From: Mantis religiosa
Taxonomy: Eukaryota; Arthropoda; Insecta; Mantodea; Mantidae
NCBI GenBank assembly: GCA_030765055.1
Contig: CM060950.1
Span: forward strand, 22,109,903 to 22,173,902
Reading direction: 5' to 3'
Length of the DNA: 64,000 nucleotides
The position numbers and the translations under genes are program-made. This document shows, piece after piece, positions 21,491 to 32,876 of this stretch (positions are counted from its first letter, which is position 1; each line of letters begins with the position of its first letter). Under the pieces are notes generated by a model. It did not search any database, was not told the origin of the DNA, and was given only the letters and a program-made list of their open reading frames with translations.

Positions 21491-21667
21491 CAGCTCCTTT
21501 CACGTCATTTACTCCATGCCGGGAAGTTATTCCGATTGGCTGAATTCAGATATGAATCATTTCCCAGTGGATTCGACCACATTCTTCACTGCTGAAGCAG
21601 AGTTGCTTGCCACCCTGCCTTCATCTAGTAGGAATTGATTCATATCTAACTTCGGCTAATCAGAGGC
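21491..21667 (+). repeat. Dispersed repeat Z, copy 1, with internal hairpin
   Basis: Aligns with 54328-54463: CACGTCATTTACTCCA and CACGTGATTTACTCCA, GCAGAGTT, TTCATATCTAACT, CAATCAGA/TAATCAGA. Here 21531-21559 and 21636-21664 are near reverse complements (arm ends GATATGAATCA and TGATTCATATC). Confidence 0.6.
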
Positions 21668-22478
21668 ACCAGAATATCTTCCCCACGTGAGTTGATTCAG
21701 TTCTAATGTTTTGAAAACCTTATTTACGATGTCAATTCTGTTTATAAAATGTGACTCGCTGATTTAAGGTACAAGGGAATGGCCACCTGCTTTGAAAACA
21801 TATATTGAGTTATCAGGGAGAGATTTTCCTGTAAAGGGATTCAATCATCGTGAATCTAAATTCAATCTAAATTGAAAAAAAAAAAAAAAAACACAATTAG
21901 CAAAGCCTACGATAAAATACTTATTACTAATCTCAGTAGTTAAAGTAGTTTTAAAATCCTATTCAAAATTAAACCCTAATCCTGATAAAGCTGTTGTCAA
22001 AAGGAAGCAGTGGTATTCAATGTTGTTGAAGGGAACGCGGGAGTTTGTGGCTTTCGTTGCAAAGGAAACCTGCTACCTCCAATTTGGTAACTAATTTGTT
22101 TCCATGAGACGAGACTAATTAACTCCCTGTTTCAGTTTTCATAGCAGAATAAGCTCAAGAGCAGCAAATGCCAATCACAAAATAAAAGTGCATGAACAAA
22201 GTTAAGTAATATAATAATGGAGAATTAACGCCAGAATTTGAAGATTCCGAACCAGTCGGTAATCAATTTTAAAGAAACCTAAATTACGATACTGAAATAT
22301 GTAGATGTTACTGTCCATGAGTACCTACTGCATCAAATCCCAAGTGCTGTAGGAGATTTCACAGACAAAAACAAATATTGGGTGCTCGTTTTGGATTACG
22401 CTACAGGATGTGGTAGTTTTAGTGATTTGAGTCCTTTTGTATTTTTACAGTGAGTGCCAGAAGTGACTGAGGTGTAAA
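21668..22478. other. No recognised gene
   Basis: Contains a run of about 18 A near 21875. This is the presumed 5' flank of the mariner pseudogene; I could not identify its terminal repeat. Confidence 0.35.
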
Positions 22479-23541
22479 ATGGAGAACATTGAGGCTCCTA
22501 GGATGATCAAGTTCCTGCATTTAAAGGGCAAAACAGCCTGGGAAATCCATGATGAGATGCCGGCTGTTTATGGAAATGATTGCCCATTGTATGACACTAT
22601 TGTGAGGTGAAAAAGCATTTTTCAAACTGGTCACATGTTCCTAACAGATGAGCTAAGAGCTGATAGACAGTCAAGTAAGTGGGGAGTTTAATACTGGATG
22701 ACAGACGAGCAACCATCCAAATGATCATGAATGAGACATCTTAGTTATGGTAGTATGTGGAAAATTATTCATGACGAACTGCACATGTCTAAGGTGTCTG
22801 CACGGTGGGTTCCACGTTTGCTAACCCCTTTCAAAAAGCAAACACGGCGTGACCTTTCAAGACAGATGTTGATGCTGTTGGAACAGGATGAAGATAATTT
22901 TTTTGATCGTCTAGTAATTATGTGTGAATCCTGGAACTATCAGTATGATCCAGAGACAAAAACCATGAGCATATAATGGAAACATGCCGATCCCCTCCCC
23001 TCCCAAAAAGGCAAAGGTGCAAAAGTTAGCTGGGAAGGTCATGCTTTCAGTTTTCTGGGACTGTCGTGGAATCATCCTTACAGATTATCTTGCCAGGGGT
23101 CAAACCATCACTGGCAGATACTACTGCAATCTTCTGGACAATTTACCAGCAGCTCTGATTAAGAGACGACGTGGTATGCTCCCCAAAGGTGTTCGTCTTC
23201 TGGCTGACAATGCACCAGCTCATTCATCTCAAGTTGCAGTTGACAAAACAAGGGAATATGGCTTTGAGACCTTACAGCTTCCGCCTTCTTCGGCCGATCT
23301 CTTACCAAGTGACTTTTTCCTGTTCCCGGAAATGAGGAATCCGTTGCGTGGTCGCCAATCTGACAACACCACTGCCGCCATTTATGAAGTGGGAGAGTGG
23401 TTTAAAGCGAATTCTGCAGACTTCTACAATCAAGGTATTCGGAGGTCAAGAAACGCTAGGAAAAATGTGCAAATCTGGGTGGTGCACATATGTGCACATG
23501 CACATATCAACACAAACACTATCACATTTTTTAAATGGTGA
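22479..23541 (+). pseudogene. Mariner transposase pseudogene, nearly full length
   Basis: The start MENIEAPRMIKFLHLKGKTA at 22479 opens the N-terminal helix-turn-helix; a stop breaks it at 22608. The frame 22731-22976 continues with HMSKVSARWVPR and ends FDRLVIMCESWNYQYDPETK, where family members have TGDExW, so the first catalytic Asp appears replaced by Cys. After a stop, 22984-23541 carries GKVMLSVFWDCRGIIL, the second Asp in LLADNAPAHSS, and the third in SADLLPSDFFLFP. The spacing between these two Asp is 34 residues, the mariner D34D signature. The C-terminus (QGIRRSRNARKNVQ) is shifted at its end. At least two stops plus a lost catalytic residue make it dead. Family length of about 345 aa fits the span. 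Confidence 0.92.
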
Positions 23542-23555
23542 TAGTTACAACTTTG

Positions 23556-24010
23556 AGACAGTTGAGTCCAGAGGATCTACTCCCATTGGTCCTGGACCAG
23601 TAGGACCAAGGACCTGGGCTTCTTTCAACCAGGGAGTATCCGAGCTGTCCCAAAGGTCGCCCGGCGTCCTCGGTGGGGCTTTCCATTGGGCAAGACCTGG
23701 GTTACTAACAAGCCCTCCCCCCATCTGGTCCAAGGACACAAGACGGGATGGAAGTGGATACGCCACTTACGAGTGCCAACCCAAACTGGGAAGACTACCG
23801 ATACGACCTGGGTGGGGCCGGCTGGCGATCTAGCACGCCTTCTACTAGCTCTGCAGGCTAGTGCCCGGGAATATTAATGGCTTCCCTCAACCCCGTCCGG
23901 AGACGTACCAGATCATCCACGGGTATCGGGAACCACTGCCCCCTCGAGACCAACCCAATCCGAACAACTCCCAAAGGGAGGGGCTCCAAAACTTTGCGAC
24001 ACTCCCCTCG
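23556..24010 (-). repeat. GC-rich dispersed element G, copy 1
   Basis: Minus strand matches 46792-47270 and 52701-53118: GGGAGTTGTTCGGATTGGG, GGTTCCCGATACCCGTGG, ACTAGCCTGCAGAGCTAGTA, GGCGTATCCACTTCCATCCC, GGAAAGCCCCACCGAGG. Much richer in G and C than its surroundings. The frames on both strands (23348-24130) are by-products. I do not recognise the element class. Confidence 0.8.
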
Positions 24011-24694
24011 TATTTTATTAATACGTGCACACAATACGTAGACTTTTTTTCCATTTGGCTAAGTCCACGTCACAACACGCCGCCATTGGCCGCCACGATT
24101 GCTTCCTATAAAGTTGGGCTGACCTGGTGAAGTGGACATGTGCTAGGAAGGTCTAGCGATTTAGGGGTGAGCTTCCTCTATTACGTAACTTCTGACATTT
24201 TTTACAGGGTTTTGCTATCACCAACTTGTGCTTTGTTGCAGATCTGTACTCTCGGAATATAGGGACGTTATATTAACAGCTACGCGGAGCCGCAGACGGT
24301 AACATGTTGGATAAGTTTCTAAAGTGTAGCACGGTGCCATTTATATTTTGTGTGGCTGTTAATATTCAGCGTTACTTCAAATCGTTAATATCCACAGGTT
24401 CTTTCTATTGTTATATTCTTGTCACTCAGCATTCAAAGTTTAACTCAACTGATCATATTCGAAGAATGTAGGTACAAACGTTTCAGAGTTTAATACTTTG
24501 ACAAACTGGTGAAAAGTGTTTCTTCAACTATTTCACAATTCATTGAAGTGTTTTAATAGTAACTAAAGGTTCGTCTGGTTTAACTTGAAACATGACCTAC
24601 TTAGCGCCACCCCTCCCTGTGACGAGGGAGGGGTGAAACGTTTTGTAAACACATTGCCACTGCTATCCGAGACTGCCTAGTCACCGTCAGACAG
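24011..24694. other. No recognised gene
   Basis: Mixed sequence; contains the inverted phrase CCCCTCCCTGTGACGAGGGAGGGG near 24610. Nothing else identified. Confidence 0.35.
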
Positions 24695-25010
24695 TGCAGG
24701 GTGCTGCAACCAGGGCTTGCTTATTTATTAAAACTGTCTTATATTGACAGTGAAATATGGTAATATGGTATCAAAACCGGTGTCGTGCGAGATAATTAAG
24801 TGAAACCAAAATAAGTTCAAACTATATACAATGAACTCCATAGCTAAATGGACATACTTTACCCCCGTGTCATTGTGATGCGAATACTATCGAGCTAATC
24901 TGGGCACAAATCAATAAAAGAGGTAGAAAAGATGTACGGGGGAAAAGACGGATTAATTGTTATGTTGGACAATACCATCATAAATTTAGAAGAAAGTGAC
25001 TCTCCAAAAA
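24695..25010 (+). pseudogene. DDE transposase tail, copy 1 of family T
   Basis: The segment at about 24850-24915 reads PPCHCDANTIELIWAQIN, the late catalytic block (usually PPYHCDLNPIELxW) of an IS630-like DDE endonuclease, retaining both Asp and Glu. Upstream DNA (TATTGACAGTGAAATATGG, ATGGTATCAAAACC) and downstream DNA (GATTAATT, ATGTTGGACA, AGTGACTC) match 47590-48030 on the other strand base by base. Compared with that copy about 110 bp after the catalytic block is missing, and stops interrupt the frame. Confidence 0.75.
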
Positions 25011-25094
25011 ATCCATAATGGACGGTATATCTCTACTACCGCTATCTACCAGTAGACTCTAAAGCGCTGCGCTTGAAAGTATTAAAGGAATAGC

Positions 25095-25403
25095 GCGCAG
25101 TCAATCAGAATATTGCATGGAAGTAATGCGAAGTGGATTACGCAGTCTTGGGTTACCTAATTCCCATGTTTCAAGATAAACCAGACAAACTGTACATAGA
25201 AGTGTTGCGATGTGGGATTAGACAGTCATGGATTACCTACAACAATGGTGCTCTCCCCCTCTGCCCCCCTCTCTCTCCCTTTCTCTCTAATTCCCATTCT
25301 TCAAGATAAACCAGACAAACTGTACATAGAAGTGATGCGATGTGGGATTAGACAGTCATGGGTTACCTACAACAGAGCGGGAAATGGTGCTCTCCCCCTC
25401 TGC

Positions 25404-25438
<35 letters not shown>

Positions 25439-25815
25439 CCTTTCTCTCTAATTCCCATTCTTCAAGATAAACCAGACAAACTGCACATAGAAGTGATGCG
25501 ATGTGGGATTAGGCAGTCATGGGTTTCCTACAACAGCGCGGGCAATAGTGCTCTATCTCTCTCTAATTTCCATTTTTTAAAAATAAACGAAGCTGTACAT
25601 AGAAGTGATGCGATGTGAGATTAGACAGTTATGGGTTACCTACAACAGCGCGGCTAATGGTGCTCTATCTCTCTCTCTAATTCCCATTTTTCAAAATAAA
25701 CGAAGCTGTACATAGAAGTGATGTGATGGATTGGGCAGTCATGGGTTACCTACAACAGCGCGGGCAATGAAGCGCTCTAATTCCCGTGTTTCAAGATAAA
25801 CCATACGTACTGTAC
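25095..25815 (+). repeat. Minisatellite of about six variable units
   Basis: AGAAGTGATGCGATGTGGGA-type segments recur at about 25121, 25201, 25331, 25492, 25604 and 25717 (spacings 80, 130, 161, 112, 113). Each unit carries CAAGATAAACCAGACAAACT, CAGTCATGGGTTACC and a variable CT-rich tract, longest at 25403-25446. The plus-strand frames 25212-25618 are by-products. Confidence 0.9.
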
Positions 25816-26992
25816 TGTACTGTTTGGGCCATTCCAAAACTGGGGCCCTAATGTAACGCGGAGTGGTCATGAGAGGTTGTGTGGGTTGTTATAGTCGATT
25901 AGAAAGGGAACGAGTGTGTTTTTCTCCTGTCGGGTCATTTAGTTTTTCCTAAAACCTTTATAATGAAGTGCAACATGTTCCGATAATGCTACTGATAAAA
26001 TATTGTCACAATTCTCAAGCATTCCCACCTAGTTAAACGAGAGCTAGTAATAAAACGAGGGACAATGTATCTATACTATGCTAATAAATGACAGCTTTTA
26101 TGGCTTGAGAGTTGTTTAGCAGCACTTTCCTACCTTATAACGGGCTTGGCGTTACTTTGTGCCATGATTCATACGCTTTCACTTATGCTCATCTATTGGT
26201 ACACGCGAGTTAAATAAGCTAGGCATATTTATTACGATAACCACGAAATGATGTGCACGCACATGTTGGATTTCTAAGGTCTGGCCATTTCGTTGAAATA
26301 GTCCGGAGGATATCTAAAGCAGTATGGACCATTTTCACTTGTCACGTAATGAATATTTCCATCTGATTTGTTTTCGGTTTCTGCTGTAAAATTTTGAAGG
26401 CTAAGATATTATATCAGGAATAAGATTTCTAAAACCAATTTCATCTGTATTATGTTTATATGGAAGGAATGAACTGGCAGACCTAGAACTATCGAAACAA
26501 ATGTATTCAAGGAGATACTCAAAACCTACGTATCTCACAACACATCGCATGTGGATGTATTTGAAGTTGTGGCAACATTCATGAAATAAAAAACACAGTC
26601 AAACGCTTCTTTAGAGAAAAATGAATATCTACGAATAGACATTGGACTGAAGTGTATGCACTATTATGTGTTGCAAATGGGAAAGTGTTTGTCCTTGAGC
26701 GCCACTAAGTGAGCAACCAATGGGAGTCCTGCGGTGTTGTCGTATTGCATTCCCACTAAGTGGTGCGTGAGGAGTGCCAACCTAATCAATCTGTATGAAA
26801 TACTATTTGGGCTAAAACAAAAAATTCAGAGTTCGCTAAAACTGATCCATGTGTAAGGTAGAGAGTAATGTATCTAAAATAACCACGACAACCCCATATT
26901 TTTAGCTCAAATAATTTTTCTAATACAAATAAATAAAACACTATTACCTGTATTATAACAATAAATCGCGACGTAAGCACTGTATGAATGTT
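25816..26992. other. No recognised gene
   Basis: AT-rich; no recognised motif. The minus-strand frame 26786-27001 has no domain. Confidence 0.35.
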
Positions 26993-27425
26993 GGTTGGCA
27001 TGTATGCGTGTACGGGTATTTGTAATTACTCAGAACTGAAACGTAAATGTTCGACATGACGTGATAAAAGAATTACTTTGAATAAGCCAATTCGAGCGCG
27101 AGGAAACAAATTTCCTGCTGCCCTGGCAGAACGTGTCTGGTCACATTATATCTTGGTTTATGAATGGTTGGTAATCTCTATTTACTCTAGAGAGTTCAAA
27201 GTGGTTGGTGTGTATGTATGTACATATACTTTTCATTACTCATAACTAAAATTTAAACTACAGCATGACGTGATAAAAGAATTACTGTGAATAAATCAAG
27301 GTGTTAAATTCGAAAAAGAGAAAACACTTCATTTCCTGTCAGCCTGTGGAATGCTGTATGCTGATGTTTATGAATGAATGCTGGATAAGAAGTGTTTATT
27401 TACTCTGGAGAGTTCAGATCGATAT
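26993..27425. repeat. Direct tandem duplication, period about 210 bp
   Basis: GGTTGG starts unit 1 at 26993 and unit 2 at 27203. Shared phrases include CATGACGTGATAAAAGAATT, AACA..TTTCCTG, GTTTATGAATG and TATTTACTCTRGAGAGTTCA. It lies directly upstream of the open frame 27471-27695. Confidence 0.85.
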
Positions 27426-27470
27426 CATTCAGTTCTTCACACAACAGTAGAGTAAAAGTTAAATAGTGCA

Positions 27471-27698
27471 ATGGCTTCTTGCGGTGAATTTAGTGGCGAG
27501 TCAAAAAGGCAATTATTCGAAGTCAGGTTCGAAAAATTGTTTTTAAGGTGTACACGTTCTTCAAAAAAATGGGGCAATGAGGAATATAGAAATCAGCTCG
27601 CTTTCAAAAATGCTCAACGGCTTACTGCTGAAGCGTGTGGTGTAGGTAGAACAAGTGTGTATCTCATTTGGATTAGAAAAGCTGGTAATTCATAAACT
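27471..27698 (+). CDS. Short ORF with transposase-like helix-turn-helix
   Basis: A 74-residue open frame from MASCGEFSGESKRQLFEVRF ending in NAQRLTAEACGVGRTSVYLI and a stop. The end resembles the ERTAEACGVGxxTVxxI helix-turn-helix at the N-terminus of insect IS630-like transposases, the same block as at 12915-13020. No second DNA-binding block or catalytic core follows within the next kilobase. It is therefore either a truncated transposase or a solitary DNA-binding fragment. The 210-bp duplication just upstream could be the element's 5' end. I cannot tell whether it is expressed. Confidence 0.45.
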
Positions 27699-27984
27699 AT
27701 AATTATAGTTATAGTATTTAAAAATATACATAATTTGCGAAAATGCCTTTTGCAATTTAGATTTTGGCAACTGCATCATTGTAAAAGTTTGTAAAACATA
27801 ATTCGGTTACCCTTATATCTAGCGCCAAGCTGACCTGCATGTTTTATCAGTGTGTGAGAGAGAGGGAAATATAAAAAGAGTAGAGTAACAAGCTGGCAAC
27901 GCTGAGTGTGACACGGCATCTGATTAGCTGGACTCCACAACCCTTCCCTTTTGAAACACATATGGTTATATAGTGGTAGCTATG

Positions 27985-28275
27985 GCGCCTGGGACTTCAG
28001 TACTTACAGCATAGTAAGTCACCACAAAAGGTACATATCTAATTGTATATGAGAGCCCCTAGTGGTTTACCGGGAAAATAAAAATCTGTTGGAGAATTTA
28101 ATGTCATGCTGGCACGTTGACCATAATAGCTCAATGGTTAAGAGCAACCGAATGGAGACCGGGAGATCCGTGGTTCAAATCCCGGCTATGGCATTGAATT
28201 TTTTAATCTGACTACATATTCAAATCATTGCATACACACTGCTATTGTCTGAAGAACGATTAATTTCCATAGGTT
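27985..28275 (+). repeat. SINE-A, best-preserved copy
   Basis: Upstream module GGGACTTCAGTACTTACAGC, GAGAATTTAATGTCATGCTGG; head with GACCATAATAGCTCAATGGT and box B GTGGTTCAAATCCCGGC (about 28172-28188); then ATGGCATTGAATTTTTTAAT and the tail to TTAATTTCC. The presence of about 120 bp before the tRNA-like head is unusual for a SINE. Confidence 0.8.
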
Positions 28276-30153
28276 AGGTTTGTTTGAGGTTCAGTTAGAG
28301 TTTATGCTAGTGTTACATGCCTTACACCCTTCATTTCATGAACCACGGCAGAAGGAGTATTTTCATGTCTTCAGTCTACCCCAGTCTGCCTAGAATCTTA
28401 GCACTATAATTATGGGTAGTGATATTCAGCGTCTTGAAATCAGAAAGTTATCATTTTGATTTTTACATTTGGCATTTTATAGCATTTATCCATTTTAAAT
28501 TTAGCATTTTATAGCATTTTGAAGAAAACAAAGTTAAATTTGAGTTAATTTTTTTAATGATGAATATTAACATTAGTTATATGAGATTTAAAACACATTA
28601 ATGGAGGATTATTTATGACAGTGAGTTAGAAGTGCATAAAGTGTCAATTTATTTTACAGTAATATAGGTTAAAGCAATATACAGAAATATAGAACAAGTT
28701 GATACACACTAAAGCATACTGCAAAACGCAAGAAACATACTGACATGCATACTGATGTAAAACTAGCACAATATAAAGAAAGTGCACAAAATTAGCCTCG
28801 CACTTAGTGACGTCACCTACGCATAGAATGAATGGAAGTTACGCGTAAAACCGAACAGAACAATGAAAATCGAAACTTTGGCGACTGAGAACTGCAATTA
28901 ACATGTGTTTATCACTTCCTTAAAATTAGGGTCGCTATTGGTTTTCAGAGACAGGACTGAAATTTTCCGTTAACTGGGTTCTGAAGATAGATTTATGACA
29001 GTCATTAGGTGTGGTAAGAAGGGTTTCTTTTGTAAAACAATTGAACTCGCTTCAGTACCAAACATACCTCATATGAGCAATGGTGGAACAATAGGCTAAT
29101 TTAGCGGGAAGGGTTGCTTTCCACATTCCAGAAGAGTGGTCACTTACTTTATAACTTTCTACACATGCAAAGCTTCTACAGATTCTACAGTTAAAGTTTC
29201 CACAAGAAAAATCATTGGGAAAAAATAATTACTTGGGAAAACCTTCGATTTCGTATTTATATCGCATTTCGAGTCAATTTCGCACTTTATCGCGCTATAT
29301 CGCTTTTGGGAAAAATCGGCACCTCTAGGTATAACGTTTTCAGCAAAAGTCTACAACATATTTTTTTTTTGGTGATTAAATAATATCAGCATTTGACTTT
29401 TTCTACATGAAGTAAGCACTATTTTCTACTCCATGGGAACTCAACTAAAATTGAAAGCCTCGTTTTCAATGTGTTCCCATTCTGATACATAGAGTGTAAA
29501 TCCTTCTAAGTCTATTAGTAATTTATGGATCTAAATTACATTTTACAGCCCATAGGTTTCGTTCGTGACTTTAGGTTAAGCTAACTTCTGTTATATTGGT
29601 AGGTTGTTTACAAGCGAAAGGAGAGTCTCGTGCGGTGCTGAGTTTGTGAATGAGCGGCAGTGCTTGGAGAGGGAGAGGGGGAACATGGAGGGGAAGCAAT
29701 AAAACCCTCTGCGTAGGTAACTATATTCCAGTCTCAAAATGCAACAAAAAATCAACCATGTGCGAAGCCCAGCTGTAAAGAATGGGGCTTTTCAATAGTG
29801 AAAGAATTGATATCAATTGAATAGCTTTGCAGAGGTAGAGATTAAAGGTCAAGTAATCAGGAACTCGAAAGAGTTGTACATTTTAAAATGACGTTTTCTT
29901 GGTGAAAATATGTTTATACAGCCTGTACTTCTGTTGCAGCCCTTCTGCGTGAAATTATACGCTATCCGGCTCAATTTTCTCGAAAAACGAACAGTTCTAT
30001 CTAACACTTTACTTCTCTTGAGCTCATGTAACACGTGGAACATCGTACACCAGCTTTTAGTGGCTCTTGATAAATTATTGCGTCAAGCGACAAACAGGTG
30101 GCTGAAATGGTAATTATATTTGTGTATAATAATTACAGGAAAGTAACCTAATA
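28276..30153. other. No recognised gene
   Basis: AT-rich. 28430-29330 holds repeated phrases (CATTTTATAGCATTT twice near 28475-28525; TATATCGCATTTCG, TATATCGCTTTT near 29260-29305) and ends AAAATCGGCACCTCTAGG, which resembles a hAT-type terminus, but I found no matching left end or 8-bp duplication. Confidence 0.35.
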
Positions 30154-30155
30154 TA

Positions 30156-31678
30156 GGGTGGTGCATAATTTGGGGTACCGTGGTATCTCAGCTGCATAGT
30201 GCTGAGCCCTGCTAGAATTGTGATGGCTGAAGAGAGTTTTGGCGATCAAGCATCTTGCGGTTACGTGATGGCATTCCTGCTTGAGATCGTGTCACGGTGA
30301 GCTGAAGATAGAAGTTTGCTCCTTGAAGTTATTTGCTGATGTTGATATGTGTTTACAAATATCATAAGGTAATTATTGTTTTAAACAAACCTTTGCTGAA
30401 GATCAAACTATTTTACTATGCCCAGTCTTTTGCCTTAGTTCAATTACTAAAGGAGCCGGAAGAACAAATTACAAATGGCGAGTTCCCTATTATGGGGTAC
30501 CATGGAAAGCTTAATTAGGGGTACCCCATATTCATGGGGCCACTGAAGACCTACTGACAGGAAATCCAAACATGGCTGAAAAATCATATTGGTCGAACGG
30601 TTACAGTTTCTCATATAGGAAATCTCTTTGGAAAAGCCTATCTACGTGCAGTCACAGCAGAAACAATTACTAGTGGATTCCGCAAAACGGGAATATATCC
30701 ATTCAACCACAACATTTTCAGGCCATAACATTTTACAATACATGAAAATGAAACGTGCAATGAACACGGTGAAGTTTCTGAATCTAAAAATGTGACACAA
30801 ACGACACATCCACCTGCTTCCCAGAGGAGATTGATCCTGGCGGCAGACATCAGCCCAAGGTAAATTTACCAGAACAAGTCATTTCACCTCGAGCTGGAAC
30901 ATCTTATGTAATTACAAGCTCGCCATACAAAGCTCAGCTCACTGAAAAGAAGTCAAAGAAAGCAGACAAGACTCTACCAAAAGCCAAAATGCACCTTAGT
31001 ATTACAAACCAAAGCGACGAAGTCAACCAGAAAAGGAAGCAAGTGCACTACTGAATCTTCGTCCTCCGAAGACCAAGACGACTTTGTGCCTCTGGAATCG
31101 GAAGACGAGTGGGGAAACGAGAGTGACGATGATGATGACGATTATGATGCGGAGTGCCTGTACTGTGCAGGCCTTTTTTCGGAGGACCGAGGGGAAGAAC
31201 CATGCATAAGGTGCTGCAAATATTTCCATTGGGAACACAGGGTTTGTGCAGGTGATAGTTCCAATAGGTTCTGCTGTGAAAAATGTGAGAATGGGAAGTA
31301 AATAAAAGACCTTTTTAGCTATTAGGGGCAAAACAGGATAACATGTCGGGATTTGAACCTTAGACTTTCACTTCGGGCATGAAAAAAAATCATATTTAAT
31401 ATAGACATTAAGTAGTGTAATCTTTTGTACTTGTAATGCTCTAAAGTAACACTAGAAATTGTATCTCATGTCAGGAACCTCTAGCACCCCATATTAGGAA
31501 TCCCATTTTTGTGTTTTAGAGATTTGCATAACAATGTATTTAAGCTCGAGTATTACATTCTATAAGAGAAGTAAAGAGCTGGAGGCAACAAATATTATTC
31601 ATAGTCACTAACCTGTGTTATTATTGGTCAATCAACAAAACGAAAAAAAAATGTACCCCAGATTACGCAACTTTCCCC
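30156..31678 (+). mobile_element. pogo/Tigger-type transposon, internally deleted (about 1.5 kb)
   Basis: Left end after TA: GGGTGGTGCATAATTTGGGG (30156-30175). Right end on the minus strand: GGGGAAAGTTGCGTAATCTG (from 31678). These are imperfect inverted repeats, both running into GGGGTAC. TA flanks both sides (30154-30155, 31679-31680). The inside keeps only the 3' third of a pogo-like transposase. Confidence 0.75.
30531..31301 (+). pseudogene. pogo/Tigger transposase 3' part with zinc-finger tail
   Basis: The first frame reads FMGPLKTY, a stop, QEIQTWLKNHIGRTVTVSHI, GNLFGKAYLRAVTAETITSG, FRKTGIYPFNHNIFRP, which is the block after the last catalytic residue in jerky/Tigger-like proteins. 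After frame breaks near 30727 and 30860 the frame 31086-31301 gives an acidic stretch (DEWGNESDDDDDDYDAE) and then ECLYCAGLF, CIRCCKYFHWEH, CAGD and CCEKCENGK. That is a Cys/His pattern of the PHD-like finger which often ends insect pogo-like transposases. The helix-turn-helix, CENP-B and most of the DDE core are absent. The last 71 residues are clean, but the protein as a whole cannot be made. Confidence 0.82.
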
Positions 31679-31680
31679 TA

Positions 31681-32554
31681 ATTGGCCAAGCTTTCATAAG
31701 AGACACACAGCTCCCAAATGCTTTATTTGTGCTTCGTCACTTATTGCAAGCTAGGTTAAAATATTTCGGGCTTCTAGTAAACAAGATAACAAGCGTATGC
31801 CGCACTCGTCACTGAAGGCCGATACGCCTCAACGCTTTGCCATGTAATACCGAAACCTGAGGAGATTGTCGTTCTGAGGGAAGGAGTCCAAACGCCATTA
31901 GCCGAGTTTTGCCACTTCTGGAACTATCTCTAAAACAAATGCTGCGATCAAAATACCCTTCTGGTGGGAAAGCTATGTATGTTTTCTTCGAATTCAGTAC
32001 TTCACTGTCCAAAATGTATTTATAACGACGTGTTTATTTTACATAACATTCGTTTGCCTTTTCTTTCTTTTTCTTTCTCCTTTTCCTTTTTCCTCTTTTA
32101 ATGGCTATTGTCAACACTGCACTAGGGTGCGTTGACCTCTCGAATCCTGTTTCCTGTTCCATCGTACACAATGGCTCGACTTGGAAAAGAGAAGGCAGCA
32201 AACGTAAATGTCGAGTTTTTAGGTAGAGAATCGACCGGCTAGCAACATTCTTTCGTCTGAATGAATGAACATGGCTGAATTTTCATTTTGGTTAACCTAG
32301 AGCCATTTATTAATACGAATGATTCATATTATTTTGGAGATTCTTTCTGCACAACCTAGTGAAATGCACTTATGAGTGTAGATTGTCTGTGTACGACTGT
32401 GTATGCTGTGCATACAATTTCATGTGACACATTTCGAACATTTTCAAAGAAAAAGCTACACGTTCTTGGGTTTAACGTCAGCAGTTCTGTTTTTGTGTGC
32501 CCAAGAAAAATTCTGTTCAATCCTGTGATGTATTTCAACTTTGAATTGAGGCCA
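31681..32554. other. No recognised gene
   Basis: Includes a CT-rich tract near 32056-32098. Short frames on both strands (31809-32012, 32356-32557) have no domains. Confidence 0.35.
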
Positions 32555-32680
32555 TAGCGACACTATGGCGGAATGTTAAAGCCTCTCGCCTTTCAGCAAG
32601 ATGGCAGGGGACCATATGTGGAGTATGTGATGGACAAAGGGGCACACAGCCGGGCAAGAACCCAAAAACACGACATTGAG
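32555..32680 (+). repeat. SINE-H, diverged copy
   Basis: GACACTATGGCGGAATG (box A-like), CTCTCGCCTTTCAGCAAGAT and GACCATATGTGGAGTATG parallel the copy at 6105-6290. Confidence 0.5.
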
Positions 32681-32876
32681 TTCATAAATCCAAGTGCAGT
32701 ATGTAGTATTTGGCAAATAATATAAACTTTACTGCTGACTTTCATATAAATAAACGATATTGTTTATGTTCTCAATCTGACTCGACTCAAGTTTTCTTTT
32801 AATTCAAAAGCTTCATTGTTATTCATGAATCCATATGCAGTGTTTGCTCAAATGTGCTCTTTTATACAGGGTGTTT

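Noticed and set aside
28410..29330. hAT-type element ending AAAATCGGCACCTCTAGG
   Set aside because: No matching left end and no 8-bp duplication could be found.
31330..31375. tRNA-like box B complement CGGGATTTGAACC inside the Tigger element
   Set aside because: No box A and no SINE body around it.
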